From Pseudarthrobacter sp. GA104 (GTDB lineage: Bacteria > Actinomycetota > Actinomycetes > Actinomycetales > Micrococcaceae): a stretch of 64,000 bases of DNA. Every line of letters starts with the position of its first letter. The first letter of the stretch is position 1. Positions 35,904-45,039 of the stretch are shown piece after piece. The position numbers and the translations under genes were made by a program. The notes under the pieces were generated by a model that saw only the letters and a list, made by a program, of their open reading frames with translations, ran no database searches and had not been told where the DNA came from. The stretch covers positions 620,001 to 684,000 of the forward strand of contig NZ_WOWL01000001.1 of assembly GCF_009741265.1 (NCBI RefSeq), given 5' to 3'.

Positions 35904-37023
35904 CGGCCTCCCCCATCTCTTCCGCGATACGCATGGCCTCTTCGATCAGTGTCTCAACAATCTGGCTCTCAGGGACAGTCTTGATGACCTCGCCCTTCAC
36001 AAAGATCTGGCCCTTGCCGTTGCCCGAGGCAACGCCAAGATCTGCTTCGCGGGCTTCGCCCGGGCCGTTGACCACGCAGCCCATGACCGCCACGCGCAGT
36101 GGAATCTCCATTCCTTCAAGCCCGGCCGTAACCTGCTCGGCCAGCGTGTAGACGTCCACCTGGGCGCGGCCGCAGGAGGGGCAGGAGACGATTTCCAGCT
36201 TGCGCGGACGCAGGTTGAGGGACTGGAGGATCTGGTTTCCCACTTTGATTTCCTCCACCGGCGGAGCGGAGAGGGAAACCCGGATGGTGTCGCCGATGCC
36301 CCGGGACAGAAGCGCCCCGAAGGCCGTGGCCGACTTGATGGTTCCCTGGAATGCCGGGCCTGCCTCGGTGACGCCGAGGTGCAGCGGCCAGTCGCCCTTT
36401 TCCGCCAGCATCTCGTACGCGGCCACCATAATGACGGGGTCGTTGTGCTTCACGGAAATCTTGAAGTCGTGGAAACCGTGCTCCTCGAAGAGGGATGCTT
36501 CCCAGACGGCAGACTCCACGAGCGCCTCCGGGGTGGCCTTTCCATACTTCTTCAGGATTCCGGGCTCCAGGGAGCCGGCGTTCACGCCGATGCGGATGGA
36601 CGTCCCGTGATCGCGGGCCGCCGCTGCGATCTCCTTGACCTGGTCATCGAACTTGCGGATGTTGCCGGGGTTGACCCGCACCGCCGCGCAGCCGGCCTCG
36701 ATCGCCGCGAAGACGTACTTGGGCTGGAAGTGGATGTCCGCGATGACGGGAATCTGGGACTTCCGGGCGATAATGGGCAGCGCCTCGGCGTCGTCGGCGG
36801 ACGGGCAGGCAACGCGCACGATGTCGCAGCCCGACGCCGTCAGTTCCGCGATCTGCTGGAGGGTGGCGTTGATGTCCGTGGTGGGCGTGGTGGTCATGGA
36901 CTGCACGCTGATGGGCGAGTCCGAGCCGACCCCCACGGAACCGACTTTGATCTGCCGCGTCTTGCGGCGGGGGGCAAGGACGGGTGGCGGTGCTGAGGGC
37001 ATTCCCAGGCTGACCGAGGTCAC
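35857..37023 (-). CDS. ispG: 4-hydroxy-3-methylbut-2-en-1-yl diphosphate synthase
   Basis: Iron-sulfur enzyme of the MEP isoprenoid pathway, converting MEcPP to HMBPP. The 388-residue protein has the cluster ligands Cys281 and Cys284 (SCPSCG) and Cys316 (GCVVNGPGE, with Glu323). The N-terminal TIM-barrel motifs [10 protein letters not shown] and ADIHFQPKY are present. It clusters with dxr and rseP on the same strand, the usual actinobacterial order, but a YciI gene and a SatD-type pair are inserted between ispG and rseP. Confidence 0.96.
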   Translation of the reverse strand: MTSVSLGMPSAPPPVLAPRRKTRQIKVGSVGVGSDSPISVQSMTTTPTTDINATLQQIAELTASGCDIVRVACPSADDAEALPIIARKSQIPVIADIHFQPKYVFAAIEAGCAAVRVNPGNIRKFDDQVKEIAAAARDHGTSIRIGVNAGSLEPGILKKYGKATPEALVESAVWEASLFEEHGFHDFKISVKHNDPVIMVAAYEMLAEKGDWPLHLGVTEAGPAFQGTIKSATAFGALLSRGIGDTIRVSLSAPPVEEIKVGNQILQSLNLRPRKLEIVSCPSCGRAQVDVYTLAEQVTAGLEGMEIPLRVAVMGCVVNGPGEAREADLGVASGNGKGQIFVKGEVIKTVPESQIVETLIEEAMRIAEEMGEADGEDAVKGSPVVSVS

Positions 37024-37057
37024 GAGGACTCCTAGAGGTTCGAAAAGTGGAGGCGGC

Positions 37058-37351
37058 TTAGGCGGCGAGGCCGGCCAGCACGCCGGTAATTGGCGACCAT
37101 TCGGTGATGCGGGTTCCGGCGATGACTCCGGCTGCTGCGAACGGATCCTGTTTCAGGATCGAGTTGAGGGCGGCTTCATCGGCTGCCTTGAAAATCAGCA
37201 GCGCCCCGGCACCGTCACCGTACGGCCCGCTGGCCAGAATGGCGCCGTCCTGGGCCAGGCCGGCGGTCCATTCACGGTGCGCGGGCCGAACGGCATTGCG
37301 TTCGTCAGTGGATTCGGCGGCATAAACGTACTCAACGGCAAAAACTGTCAT
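37058..37351 (-). CDS. YciI-like protein
   Basis: A 97-residue protein of the ferredoxin-like YCII fold: the conserved His-Asp-type site is seen as [11 protein letters not shown] and [17 protein letters not shown]. YciI proteins are small dimeric enzymes or stress proteins of unclear reaction. It starts 34 bases before ispG on the same strand and is likely on the same transcript. Confidence 0.88.
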   Translation of the reverse strand: MTVFAVEYVYAAESTDERNAVRPAHREWTAGLAQDGAILASGPYGDGAGALLIFKAADEAALNSILKQDPFAAAGVIAGTRITEWSPITGVLAGLAA

Positions 37352-37427
37352 ACCGCTACCCTATCGCCCTGCAGGCCTCCGGACGCATCCGGTGGGCCGC
37401 CTGCCACCGGACGGGCAGACCCTTTTG

Positions 37428-37943
37428 TCACGCCAGGAAGATGACCTTGACGGCCGCGGCCGTTCCGGCCGCCCACAGCATGGACGCCAGCGTTCCGATG
37501 ATGAACCGTTCAGCAGCCACAGGGGTTTCCTTCAACTCCGCGAACCTGCCCAGGCCCTTGATGGCCACGATATAGGCGATGGCCACCGGCTGGCCGGTGA
37601 GGATGGCAAGGCAAACTCCGAGCCGCTCCAGGACTCCAATGATGGCGCCGCCCCGAAGGATCCGCTGGGTGGGAGCCGCCGGTCCGGAGCCAGGACCGGC
37701 CGACGGCGGTGCGCTGGCCACGGCGGTCAGCTCATCGTCCACATTTTGGCCCCGGCCGGGAGGCGGAGGGTCGACGGTGACGTCCGCGGACGGATCGTCG
37801 GCTGCCCCTCCGGCTTCCTCGGCCGCCTTGGCTGCGTCTGCCTTGTCATCAATGGTCTTGGCGAGCCGGAACACCAGCGCGGTCACGGGCCAGCCGGCGA
37901 ATCCTGCCACGAGCAGCGCAACCGTGATCCAGAGTGCGTTCAC
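37428..37943 (-). CDS. Membrane protein paired with the SatD-like regulator
   Basis: A 171-residue protein: one N-terminal helix (WITVALLVAGFAGWPVTALV), a charged and Pro-rich cytosolic stretch of about 70 residues, then IIGVLERLGVCLAILTGQPVAIAYIVAIKGLGRF and a final helix. The ERLGVCLAILTGQ...KGLGRF block recurs in proteins next to SatD genes, as I recall. Its start overlaps the SatD stop (ATGA). Function unknown. Confidence 0.75.
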   Translation of the reverse strand: MNALWITVALLVAGFAGWPVTALVFRLAKTIDDKADAAKAAEEAGGAADDPSADVTVDPPPPGRGQNVDDELTAVASAPPSAGPGSGPAAPTQRILRGGAIIGVLERLGVCLAILTGQPVAIAYIVAIKGLGRFAELKETPVAAERFIIGTLASMLWAAGTAAAVKVIFLA

Positions 37944-38629
37944 TGGTTTCCTTCCGTCCGGGTGCCCGCAATCAGGGACTGCGCATAGTCAAGGAGCATT
38001 GCCGCTGCGGGCCTCGCCGCCCATTCTTCCTGCCAGCCGGACCTCAGCACCGCACGGCTCACCGACTGCTCGGTGATTCCCAGTTCCCGGGCCACCTGCT
38101 TCTGGCTGCCGTGCCTGCCGTCCCCCTGCGCGCGCAGGTGGTCCACCACCCGCCACTGGGCCTCCGTGCGCTGCTGCACCAGGCGCCCGATCAGCCGAAG
38201 CACTGCCTGTGCGTTGGAGCAGGCCATGACGCCTTCCTGTGCTGCATCATTCTGTTGCGGGGACCGAATGTCCCTCCCGCGGACCATGGTGCCGGACACC
38301 ACTGACAACGGGACCTGGCCGGCCGCGCTTTTAGCGAGTTCCACTGCCTTGCGCGCCGCCACGAAGCCGCTTCCGGACCCTTCCCGCGGGCTGGCACCCG
38401 GAGCGAGGTGCACGGCGCCAATGCCGATGCCCACGTACCAGTACCCGCTGCGCAGTGCATGCAGGGCGACGTCGACCACGTCTTCAGCCTGTTCCACTAC
38501 ACCCTGGAGTTCGTCACCCACTGAGCGCTCAAACGGAACCGGGGTGCGGCTCTGCAGTGCGGCGATCAGGTCCGGGACGCGGTCCACATCCGAGGTGCTC
38601 CCCCGCTGGTCAATGGTGAGAACGAACAT
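37940..38629 (-). CDS. SatD-family protein with C-terminal HTH (probable transcriptional regulator)
   Basis: A 229-residue cytosolic protein. The N-terminal half (1-115) reads TIDQRGSTSD (Asp7), SVGDELQGV (Asp39, Glu40) and VGIGIGAVHL...GSGFVAARKAVELA, which resembles the order of motifs in class III nucleotidyl cyclase folds. The C-terminal part has a clear HTH (SQKQVARELGITEQSVSRAV, 175-194). SatD was first named in a Streptococcus acid-tolerance operon. Three phased inverted repeats lie directly upstream. The cyclase likeness is inference. Confidence 0.75.
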   Translation of the reverse strand: MFVLTIDQRGSTSDVDRVPDLIAALQSRTPVPFERSVGDELQGVVEQAEDVVDVALHALRSGYWYVGIGIGAVHLAPGASPREGSGSGFVAARKAVELAKSAAGQVPLSVVSGTMVRGRDIRSPQQNDAAQEGVMACSNAQAVLRLIGRLVQQRTEAQWRVVDHLRAQGDGRHGSQKQVARELGITEQSVSRAVLRSGWQEEWAARPAAAMLLDYAQSLIAGTRTEGNQ

Positions 38630-38645
38630 GTTCCAACCTTAGGCA

Positions 38646-38721
38646 GCTGATTCCTCCGAATCAACCATCTGCGGCTGATTATTAAATATCAGTCATATTT
38701 AGCTGAAAATCGGAAATCAGC
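38646..38721. promoter_or_regulatory. Three inverted repeats spaced exactly 28 bp, upstream of the SatD-like gene
   Basis: Repeat 1: GCTGATT-N6-AATCAAC (38646-38665). Repeat 2: CTGAT-N8-ATCAG (38675-38692). Repeat 3: GCTGA-N10-TCAGC (38702-38721). Their centres are 38655.5, 38683.5 and 38711.5. All share a CTGAT-type half-site. The stretch is markedly AT-rich and sits between the SatD-like start and the rseP stop, where the promoter must be. Confidence 0.72.
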
Positions 38722-38755
38722 CCCCGGTCCTGCTCTCCCGAAGGACCCGCAGGCG

Positions 38756-40087
38756 TCAGCCGAAGAGGTTCACGGGCTTCACAATGTCGGCATAAATGAG
38801 GAGCGCGCTCATGCCCATGAGCAGGGCGGCCACCACATAGGTCACCGGCAGCAGCTTAGCGATGTCGAAGGCTCCCGGGTCCGGCTTGCCGAGCAGCTTG
38901 GCCACGCGGCGCCGCGCACCCTCGTACAGGGCGCCGGCTACGTGTCCGCCGTCCAAAGGCAGCAGCGGTACCAGGTTGAACACGGCCAGCGCGAAGTTCA
39001 GGCCGGCGAGCAGCCCGATCAGTGCGGCCAGCCGGGACTGCACCGGGATTTCTTCCATGGCGGCCACTTCACCGGCCACCCGTCCCACGCCCACCACGCT
39101 GATGGGGCCGTTGGGGTCGCGGGGCTCCTCGCTGAAGGCAGCCTTCGCCACGCCCACAACGCGTGCGGGCAGGTTGAAGACCACCCCTGCCACCTGGCGG
39201 ATGTTCTCCCCCGCCATTGGAAGAACGGACGACGCCGGCTGGGCCACCAGTTCAGTCCGGGAACCGATGCCCAGGAAGCCGACGTCCTGGTAACGGAGGT
39301 TGCCGGCGTCGTCCTTTTCCTGGCGTCCGTCCGCCCCGACGACGGGACGGGCCGACAGCACCGGAGTCACGTTGGTGGACACCCGGGCGCCGTCCCGCTC
39401 CACGGTGATGGTTACCTCGCGCCCCGCGGAGGCCCGGATCCATTCCGTCAGCTGGTCCCAGCTGTCCACAGCCTTTCCGTCAAAGGCGATGACCGTGTCA
39501 CTGGGCTTGAGTCCTGCCGCGGCGGCGGGCGTGAGCCGGCAGTCCGCGGAGTTCGGGTCCACGGTTTCCCCCGCCGCCACCTGGCACTTGGAGACGTCGG
39601 AGATGGTGGTGGTGGCTGTGGCGACGCCAAAGCCCATCAGCAGGACGGCGGTGAGGAGCACGCCAAGCACCATGTTCATGGCCGGCCCGCCCAGCATCAC
39701 GATGATCTTCTTCCAGACCGGAAGCCGGTAGAACACCCGGCCCTCATCGCCGGGGCCCACTTCCTCATGGGCCGCGGACCGGGCTTCGGTGGCCAGGGTC
39801 TGGAACATGCCCGTGCTGGAGGGCCGGACCGAACCGTCCTCCTTGTTGGGCGGATACATGCCAATCATGGAGACGTAGCCGCCCAGCGGGATGGCCTTGA
39901 CGCCGTACTCGGTTTCGCCTTTCCGCCGCGACCAGAGCGTAGGGCCGAAGCCGATCATGTACTTGGTGACGCGGACCTTGAAGAGCTTCGCAGGCAGCAG
40001 GTGGCCCACTTCATGGAGCGCGATGGAGGCAGCGATGCCGATCGCCACAAAGACGACGCCGAGGACAAAAAGGAGAACGGGGGTCAT
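38756..40087 (-). CDS. rseP: RIP site-2 zinc metalloprotease (RseP/Rip1)
   Basis: A 443-residue M50 intramembrane protease that cuts anti-sigma factors and other membrane proteins. The zinc motif HEVGH is at residues 25-29 in the first helix, a PDZ domain lies at about 190-280 (PSDTVIAFDGKAVDSWDQL), and the third zinc ligand is in NLVPLLPLDGGHVAGALYE. It sits next to dxr as in mycobacteria (Rip1). Substrates are not visible. Confidence 0.96.
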   Translation of the reverse strand: MTPVLLFVLGVVFVAIGIAASIALHEVGHLLPAKLFKVRVTKYMIGFGPTLWSRRKGETEYGVKAIPLGGYVSMIGMYPPNKEDGSVRPSSTGMFQTLATEARSAAHEEVGPGDEGRVFYRLPVWKKIIVMLGGPAMNMVLGVLLTAVLLMGFGVATATTTISDVSKCQVAAGETVDPNSADCRLTPAAAAGLKPSDTVIAFDGKAVDSWDQLTEWIRASAGREVTITVERDGARVSTNVTPVLSARPVVGADGRQEKDDAGNLRYQDVGFLGIGSRTELVAQPASSVLPMAGENIRQVAGVVFNLPARVVGVAKAAFSEEPRDPNGPISVVGVGRVAGEVAAMEEIPVQSRLAALIGLLAGLNFALAVFNLVPLLPLDGGHVAGALYEGARRRVAKLLGKPDPGAFDIAKLLPVTYVVAALLMGMSALLIYADIVKPVNLFG

Positions 40088-40104
40088 TGACGTGCTGCTG
40101 CTTC

Positions 40105-41289
40105 CTAGAGACTGCTGACTGCTAAACGTTCGTGGGCGCGGGCGCGTGCCCAGTCCTCAGCATCCAGCACGGACTCCACCGTCAGCCCGGAGGAGCCTGA
40201 ATGTTCGCTGAGGACGGACTCGATGGTGGCCACGATGTCGGTAAACCTGATGCGCCCGGCATGGAAGGCCGCCACGGCTTCCTCGTTGGCGGCGTTGAAC
40301 ACAGCGGGGAACGTGCTGCCCTGCTTCGCGGCGTCCTTGGCGAGTCCGACGGCGGGGAAGGCTTCCGTATCCAGCGGCTCGAATGTCCACGAAGCGGCCC
40401 GCGTCCAGTCACAGGCCGCGGCCGCGTTGGGCACCCGGTCCGGCCAGCCCAGTCCCAGGGCAATGGGGAGGCGCATGTCCGGCGGGGACGCCTGGGCAAT
40501 GATGGACCCGTCGATGAACTGCACCATCGAGTGCACCACGGACTGCGGATGCACCACCACATCGATCCGGTCCAGGGGAACATCGAACAACAGGTGCGCC
40601 TCGATGACTTCCAGGCCCTTGTTGACGAGGGTAGCGGAATTGGTGGTGACCATGACACCCATATCCCACGTGGGATGCGCCAGCGCCTCCTGTGGAGTTA
40701 CCCCGTGCAGTTCGTCCCTGCTCCTGCTGCGGAAGGGACCGCCGGACGCGGTGAGGATCAGTTTTTCCACTTCCGCCGCAGATCCGGAACGCAAGCATTG
40801 GGCGATCGCCGAGTGCTCGGAATCGACCGGCACGATCTGGCCTTCGCGGGCAGCGGCCTTCACCAGCGAACCGCCCACAATCAGGGACTCCTTGTTGGCA
40901 AGCGCCAGCGTGGCACCGGACTTGAGGGCCGCCAGGGTGGGCGCCAGGCCAATGGAACCGGTGATCCCGTTCAGGACCACGTCAGCCTCGACCCCCGCAA
41001 TACGGGTGGACGCGTCCGGTCCGGCAATGATTTCCGGCCGGTAACCCTGCTTGCCGGCAGCGGCTGCGGCTTCGGCCACCAAGTAGACCAGTTGACCGGG
41101 GTCCCCGGCGGCTATGCCAAGCACAGAGGCACCCGTGTGCACCGCCTGGCGCGCGAGGAGCTCCAGGTTGCCTCCCCCGGCGCTGAGGGCCACCACCTCG
41201 AAAAGGTGCGGGGCGCCGTCGACGACGTCAATCGCCTGGGTGCCGATGGAACCGGTGGATCCGAGGAGGACGATTCTGCGTGGCTGCAT
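40105..41289 (-). CDS. dxr: 1-deoxy-D-xylulose-5-phosphate reductoisomerase
   Basis: Second enzyme of the MEP pathway, making MEP from DXP with NADPH. The 394-residue protein starts with the Rossmann motif [18 protein letters not shown] and has [15 protein letters not shown] (metal-binding Asp and Glu) and LTASGGPFR. The C-terminal helical part [19 protein letters not shown] is complete. Gene order dxr-rseP is conserved. Start ATG 41289. Confidence 0.96.
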   Translation of the reverse strand: MQPRRIVLLGSTGSIGTQAIDVVDGAPHLFEVVALSAGGGNLELLARQAVHTGASVLGIAAGDPGQLVYLVAEAAAAAGKQGYRPEIIAGPDASTRIAGVEADVVLNGITGSIGLAPTLAALKSGATLALANKESLIVGGSLVKAAAREGQIVPVDSEHSAIAQCLRSGSAAEVEKLILTASGGPFRSRSRDELHGVTPQEALAHPTWDMGVMVTTNSATLVNKGLEVIEAHLLFDVPLDRIDVVVHPQSVVHSMVQFIDGSIIAQASPPDMRLPIALGLGWPDRVPNAAAACDWTRAASWTFEPLDTEAFPAVGLAKDAAKQGSTFPAVFNAANEEAVAAFHAGRIRFTDIVATIESVLSEHSGSSGLTVESVLDAEDWARARAHERLAVSSL

Positions 41290-41393
41290 TGCTTAAGTAT
41301 CCCGCACCGCGCTGCCGGACAGCCGCCGCCTTAAGCGGGGCCCCTCAACATCCCTTTGGCCCCAGTGGCAGCACTGTTGGGAGCGGGCGTAAC

Positions 41394-42872
41394 GTGGACT
41401 GCGTGGACTGGCTCTCCTGGTTTGATGCGCCGGAATACGAATTCGCCCGGCAGGTGCTGCAGCGAGGCGTGGCGGCACTGTATTTCGTTGCGTTCCTCTC
41501 CTCGCTGAACCAGTTCCCGGCGCTGCTGGGTGAACGCGGCCTTCTCCCCGTCCCCGAATACCTTTCCGGCTTCAGCCGCCTGCGCCGGCCTACCCTGTTC
41601 CGTTGGCGGTATTCGGACCGCCTGCTGCGTTGGGTGTGCGCCGCAGGGCTGCTGGTATCGGCTCTGCTCGTGGCCGGCATCCCGCAGCAGGGCCCGCCGT
41701 GGGTTCCGCTGATAGCGTTCCTTGTCCTGTGGCTGCTGTACATGTCCATCGTGAACGTAGGGCAGACCTTTTACGGGTTCGGTTGGGAGATGCTGCTCCT
41801 GGAGGCCGGCTTCACGGTGGCCTTCCTGGGCTCGGACCAGACGGACCCTCCCCGCACCATCCTGATCCTGATCGTGTGGCTGGTGTTCAGGCTGGAGTTC
41901 GGCGCCGGGATGATCAAGATCCGCGGCGGCCGGGAATGGCGTGACCTGACTGCCCTCTACTACCACCACGAGACGCAGCCCATGCCGGGTCCGCTCAGCC
42001 GGCAGGCGCATCTCCTGCCCAAGCCGCTGCACAAGGTGGAAGTGCTGGGCAACCACTTCGCCCAGCTGGTGGTGCCGTTCTTCCTGTTTGCTCCGCAGCC
42101 TGTTGCCAGCGTGGCGGCAGGCATTGTCATCGCCACCCAGCTCTGGCTGGTGGCCACAGGCAACTTCGCGTGGCTTAACTGGATTGCCATTGTGCTGGCC
42201 TTCGCCGCCGTGAGTGATCCGGTTGCCCACGCCGTCCTGCCGGCCATTCCGTTGGACTGGCACGGAGCGCCGGGCGTGGACCGGGAGACGCCGCTGTGGT
42301 GGCTGGCCATCACGCTGGCTGCCACGCTGCTGCTGGTTGTGCTCAGTTACTGGCCGTTGCGCAACCTCTTCTCGCGCCGGCAGCTGATGAATGCCAGTTT
42401 CAACCGGTGGCAGCTGGTCAACACCTACGGCGCGTTCGGCACGGTCACCAAGCAGCGGATTGAAATAGTGGTGGAGGGCACCTCCGACGAGGACCCGGAC
42501 GACTCCTCCGAGTGGCGGGAGTACGGCTTCAAGGGCAAGCCCGGCGAGCCCGGCAGGCTCCCGCGGCAGTGGGCGCCCTACCACCTGCGCCTGGACTGGC
42601 TGATGTGGTTCCTGCCGCTAAGGACCGTCCATGAGGAGTGGTTCTATGCCTTCCTGGGCAAGCTCCTGGAGGCGGACCGGCAGACGCTGCGGCTCCTCCG
42701 CGATGACCCGTTCGACGGCGCCCCGCCGCGTTGGGTGCGCGTGCGCAGCTACCACTACCGGTTCGCAAGCCGCAAGGAGTTCCGGGAAACCGGAAACCGG
42801 TGGGTGCGGACGCTGCTGTACGAGCCGATCCCCCCGCTGTCATTGCGGCGGTCGCACGGGCGGCCGGGATGA
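41394..42872 (+). CDS. Lipase maturation factor family membrane protein
   Basis: A 492-residue membrane protein with about eight helices and the LMF signatures: GWEMLLLEAGFTVAFLG, FRLEFGAGMIKIRGG and, in the soluble C-terminal part, FNRWQLVNTYGAFGTVTKQR and WAPYHLRLDWLMWFLPL. Lipase maturation factor 1 helps fold lipases in the animal ER; the bacterial role is unknown. I use GTG 41394 because GGGAG lies 10 bases upstream and the longer reading overlaps dxr and is poorly conserved in character. Confidence 0.9.
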   Translation: MDCVDWLSWFDAPEYEFARQVLQRGVAALYFVAFLSSLNQFPALLGERGLLPVPEYLSGFSRLRRPTLFRWRYSDRLLRWVCAAGLLVSALLVAGIPQQGPPWVPLIAFLVLWLLYMSIVNVGQTFYGFGWEMLLLEAGFTVAFLGSDQTDPPRTILILIVWLVFRLEFGAGMIKIRGGREWRDLTALYYHHETQPMPGPLSRQAHLLPKPLHKVEVLGNHFAQLVVPFFLFAPQPVASVAAGIVIATQLWLVATGNFAWLNWIAIVLAFAAVSDPVAHAVLPAIPLDWHGAPGVDRETPLWWLAITLAATLLLVVLSYWPLRNLFSRRQLMNASFNRWQLVNTYGAFGTVTKQRIEIVVEGTSDEDPDDSSEWREYGFKGKPGEPGRLPRQWAPYHLRLDWLMWFLPLRTVHEEWFYAFLGKLLEADRQTLRLLRDDPFDGAPPRWVRVRSYHYRFASRKEFRETGNRWVRTLLYEPIPPLSLRRSHGRPG

Positions 42873-42882
42873 GGCGGAACGG

Positions 42883-43722
42883 CTAGCCCATGCCCTGGGC
42901 CCGGCGGATGATTTCCTGGGCATGCTTCAGGATGGGCCCGTCGATCATCTTTCCCTGGTACTGGAACACTCCTGACCCTGCCGACTCTGCAGCCTCCAGG
43001 AGGGCTTCAGCCGCCGCCACTTCGGCGTCGGAGGGCGCGTAGGCGGCCCGGACCACGGCTGCCTGGCTCGGATGGATGCACGCTTTGGAGCTGAAGCCGG
43101 AGGCCACGGCGTCGGCCGCCTCCTCCTCCAGCCCGGCAAGGTCCGGGATGTTCGTGTAAACCGCATCCACCGCCTCCTTGCCGCAGGCCCGCGCGGCCAG
43201 CAGCACGGCGGAACGGGCGTGCAGCGCCACCGCCCGGTAGCCGCCGTCGGCCTTCCTGCTGGACGTACCGCCCAGCGATGCCAGCAGGTCCTCTGCCCCC
43301 CACATCAGGCCCACCACATTGGGGGCGGCGGCAATGGCGGGGGCGTTAAGGACTCCGAGCGCTGTTTCACACAGCGCAATCACCTTATAGCCCTCCAGGG
43401 CGTCGAGCTGCTGGACGGTTTCCGCCTTGGCAAGCATGACCGTACGGTAAGGGGTGTGGGCGAGGCAGTGAAGGTCCTTCTCGAAGTCCTCGGTGCCCAC
43501 CGGATTCACCCGCACGATAGTGCAGCTGGGTTCCAGTTCCGGCTCCACGCCGGTGGTTCCCAGCTGGGCCAGGATGGCACCGCGGGCGCGCTGCTTATCG
43601 GCGGGAGCCACCGCATCCTCAAGGTCCAGGATGACGGCGTCGGCCCTGCGGGCCGCCTTCTGGTAGCGCTCCGGCCGGTCGGCAGGGCAGAAGAGCAGGG
43701 CGGGGCCCATCACAAAGGTCAT
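42883..43722 (-). CDS. HpcH/HpaI (CitE-like) CoA-ester lyase
   Basis: A 279-residue TIM-barrel lyase with GPALLFCPADRPERYQKA, ADAVILDLEDAV (metal-binding Glu/Asp), ALCETALGVLNA and KACIHPSQAAVV, the CitE family set. In the matching mycobacterial locus the CitE-like protein acts as a 3-hydroxy-3-methylglutaryl-CoA/citramalyl-CoA lyase, which would release acetyl-CoA and acetoacetate here. Start ATG 43722 overlaps the MaoC stop (ATGA). Last gene of the leucine-type operon. Confidence 0.9.
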   Translation of the reverse strand: MTFVMGPALLFCPADRPERYQKAARRADAVILDLEDAVAPADKQRARGAILAQLGTTGVEPELEPSCTIVRVNPVGTEDFEKDLHCLAHTPYRTVMLAKAETVQQLDALEGYKVIALCETALGVLNAPAIAAAPNVVGLMWGAEDLLASLGGTSSRKADGGYRAVALHARSAVLLAARACGKEAVDAVYTNIPDLAGLEEEAADAVASGFSSKACIHPSQAAVVRAAYAPSDAEVAAAEALLEAAESAGSGVFQYQGKMIDGPILKHAQEIIRRAQGMG

Positions 43723-44273
43723 GACTGCATTGTCTCCTGTCCGTGCTCCTCCTGCTTGGCATGGGCCTCGCGGGTCCACATCAGGCAGCTTCGGGTGGCC
43801 AGTGCCACCACCGTCCCGTCCTGGTTCCGGCCGGTGTGCTCCATGGTGACGATCCCCTGCCCCGGCCGGGAACCCGAGAGCCGTTTTCCGCTGATCACCG
43901 TCTCGGTGTAGAGGGTGTCGCCATGGAAGAGCGGATGCGGGAACGAGACATCGGCCAGGCCCAGCTGGGCGATGATGGTGCCCTGGGTCAGCTGCGAGAC
44001 GGACTGCCCCACCATGGTGGCCAGGGTGAACATCGAGTTCACCAGCCGCTGGCCGAACGGCTGGCCGGCGCTCCAGGCGGCGTCCAGGTGCAGCGCCTGC
44101 GTGTTCATCGTCAGCGTGGTGAACAGGACATTGTCGGCCTCCGTCACGGTGCGGCCGGGACGGTGGGCGTAGGTGACGCCCTCCTGCAGCTCCTCGAAGT
44201 ACAGCCCGCGCTGCTCAATCACCTGCGGCTCGCCGCCGGTTGGTCCCGCCGCGGCGCCGTCACCGCCGCTCAT
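43719..44273 (-). CDS. MaoC family (R)-specific acyl-CoA hydratase
   Basis: A 184-residue hot-dog-fold hydratase: [25 protein letters not shown] carries the Asp/His catalytic dyad pattern (TxxD...N..H.D) and [13 protein letters not shown] the second conserved patch. By position it should hydrate 3-methylglutaconyl-CoA between the carboxylase and the lyase. ATG 44273 overlaps the CoA-transferase B stop and is used instead of the longer reading, which lies inside that gene. Confidence 0.9.
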   Translation of the reverse strand: MSGGDGAAAGPTGGEPQVIEQRGLYFEELQEGVTYAHRPGRTVTEADNVLFTTLTMNTQALHLDAAWSAGQPFGQRLVNSMFTLATMVGQSVSQLTQGTIIAQLGLADVSFPHPLFHGDTLYTETVISGKRLSGSRPGQGIVTMEHTGRNQDGTVVALATRSCLMWTREAHAKQEEHGQETMQS

Positions 44274-45037
44274 ACGGTCAGTTCCCGGTCTTCTTCGAAC
44301 AGGTCTGCCCCGGTGGCGGCGGCCACGTCCTCCACCGAGACGTTGGGTGCCAGTTCGCGCAGCACCAGCCTGGACCCGGACCCGTCCGCAACAACGTCGA
44401 TGACCGCCAGGTCCGTAATGATCCGGTCCACGCAGCCCTTGCCGGTCAGGGGCAGGGAGCACTGCTGGACAATCTTCGGGTTTCCGTTGCGGTCCACGTG
44501 CTCCATCATCACGATGACCTTCTTGGCGCCGAACACCAGGTCCATGGCGCCGCCCATGCCCTTGACCATCTTGCCCGGGATCATCCAGTTGGCCAGGTCA
44601 CCGTTGGCCGCAACTTCCATGGCGCCCAGGACTGCCACGTCCACATGGCCCCCGCGGATCATTCCGAAGGAAGAAGCCGAGTCGAAGAAAGCGGCACCCT
44701 TGTTGACCGTGACAGTTTCCTTGCCGGCGTTGATGAGGTCCGGGTCAACGGCATCCTCCGCGGGATAAGGGCCGACGCCGAGGATCCCGTTTTCGGAGTG
44801 GAGCACCACTTCCACGCCGTCGGGAATGTAGTTGGGGATCAGGGTTGGCATGCCGATGCCCAGGTTGACGTACTGGCCGTTGCTGAGCTCCTTCGCCACG
44901 CGGGCGGCGAGTTCGTTGCGGGTCCAGCCTTTGGCGGCAGTCCCGTCTGCCTGGACCTCGTGCTGCTGGGCTGCCGCCCGGCGGTATTCGGGGCGCACGC
45001 CTTCGGGCCGTGGAGCGTAGGGGCTGTTGGGATCCAT
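44270..45037 (-). CDS. scoB: 3-oxoacid CoA-transferase, subunit B
   Basis: A 255-residue subunit with the beta-chain motif [31 protein letters not shown], in which the Glu of SENG is the catalytic residue that carries CoA. With subunit A it moves CoA from succinyl-CoA (or another donor) to acetoacetate or other 3-oxoacids. The N-terminal 40 residues ([19 protein letters not shown]) are an extension. Start ATG 45037 is two bases from the subunit A stop. Confidence 0.93.
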   Translation of the reverse strand: MDPNSPYAPRPEGVRPEYRRAAAQQHEVQADGTAAKGWTRNELAARVAKELSNGQYVNLGIGMPTLIPNYIPDGVEVVLHSENGILGVGPYPAEDAVDPDLINAGKETVTVNKGAAFFDSASSFGMIRGGHVDVAVLGAMEVAANGDLANWMIPGKMVKGMGGAMDLVFGAKKVIVMMEHVDRNGNPKIVQQCSLPLTGKGCVDRIITDLAVIDVVADGSGSRLVLRELAPNVSVEDVAAATGADLFEEDRELTV

Positions 45038-45039
45038 GG

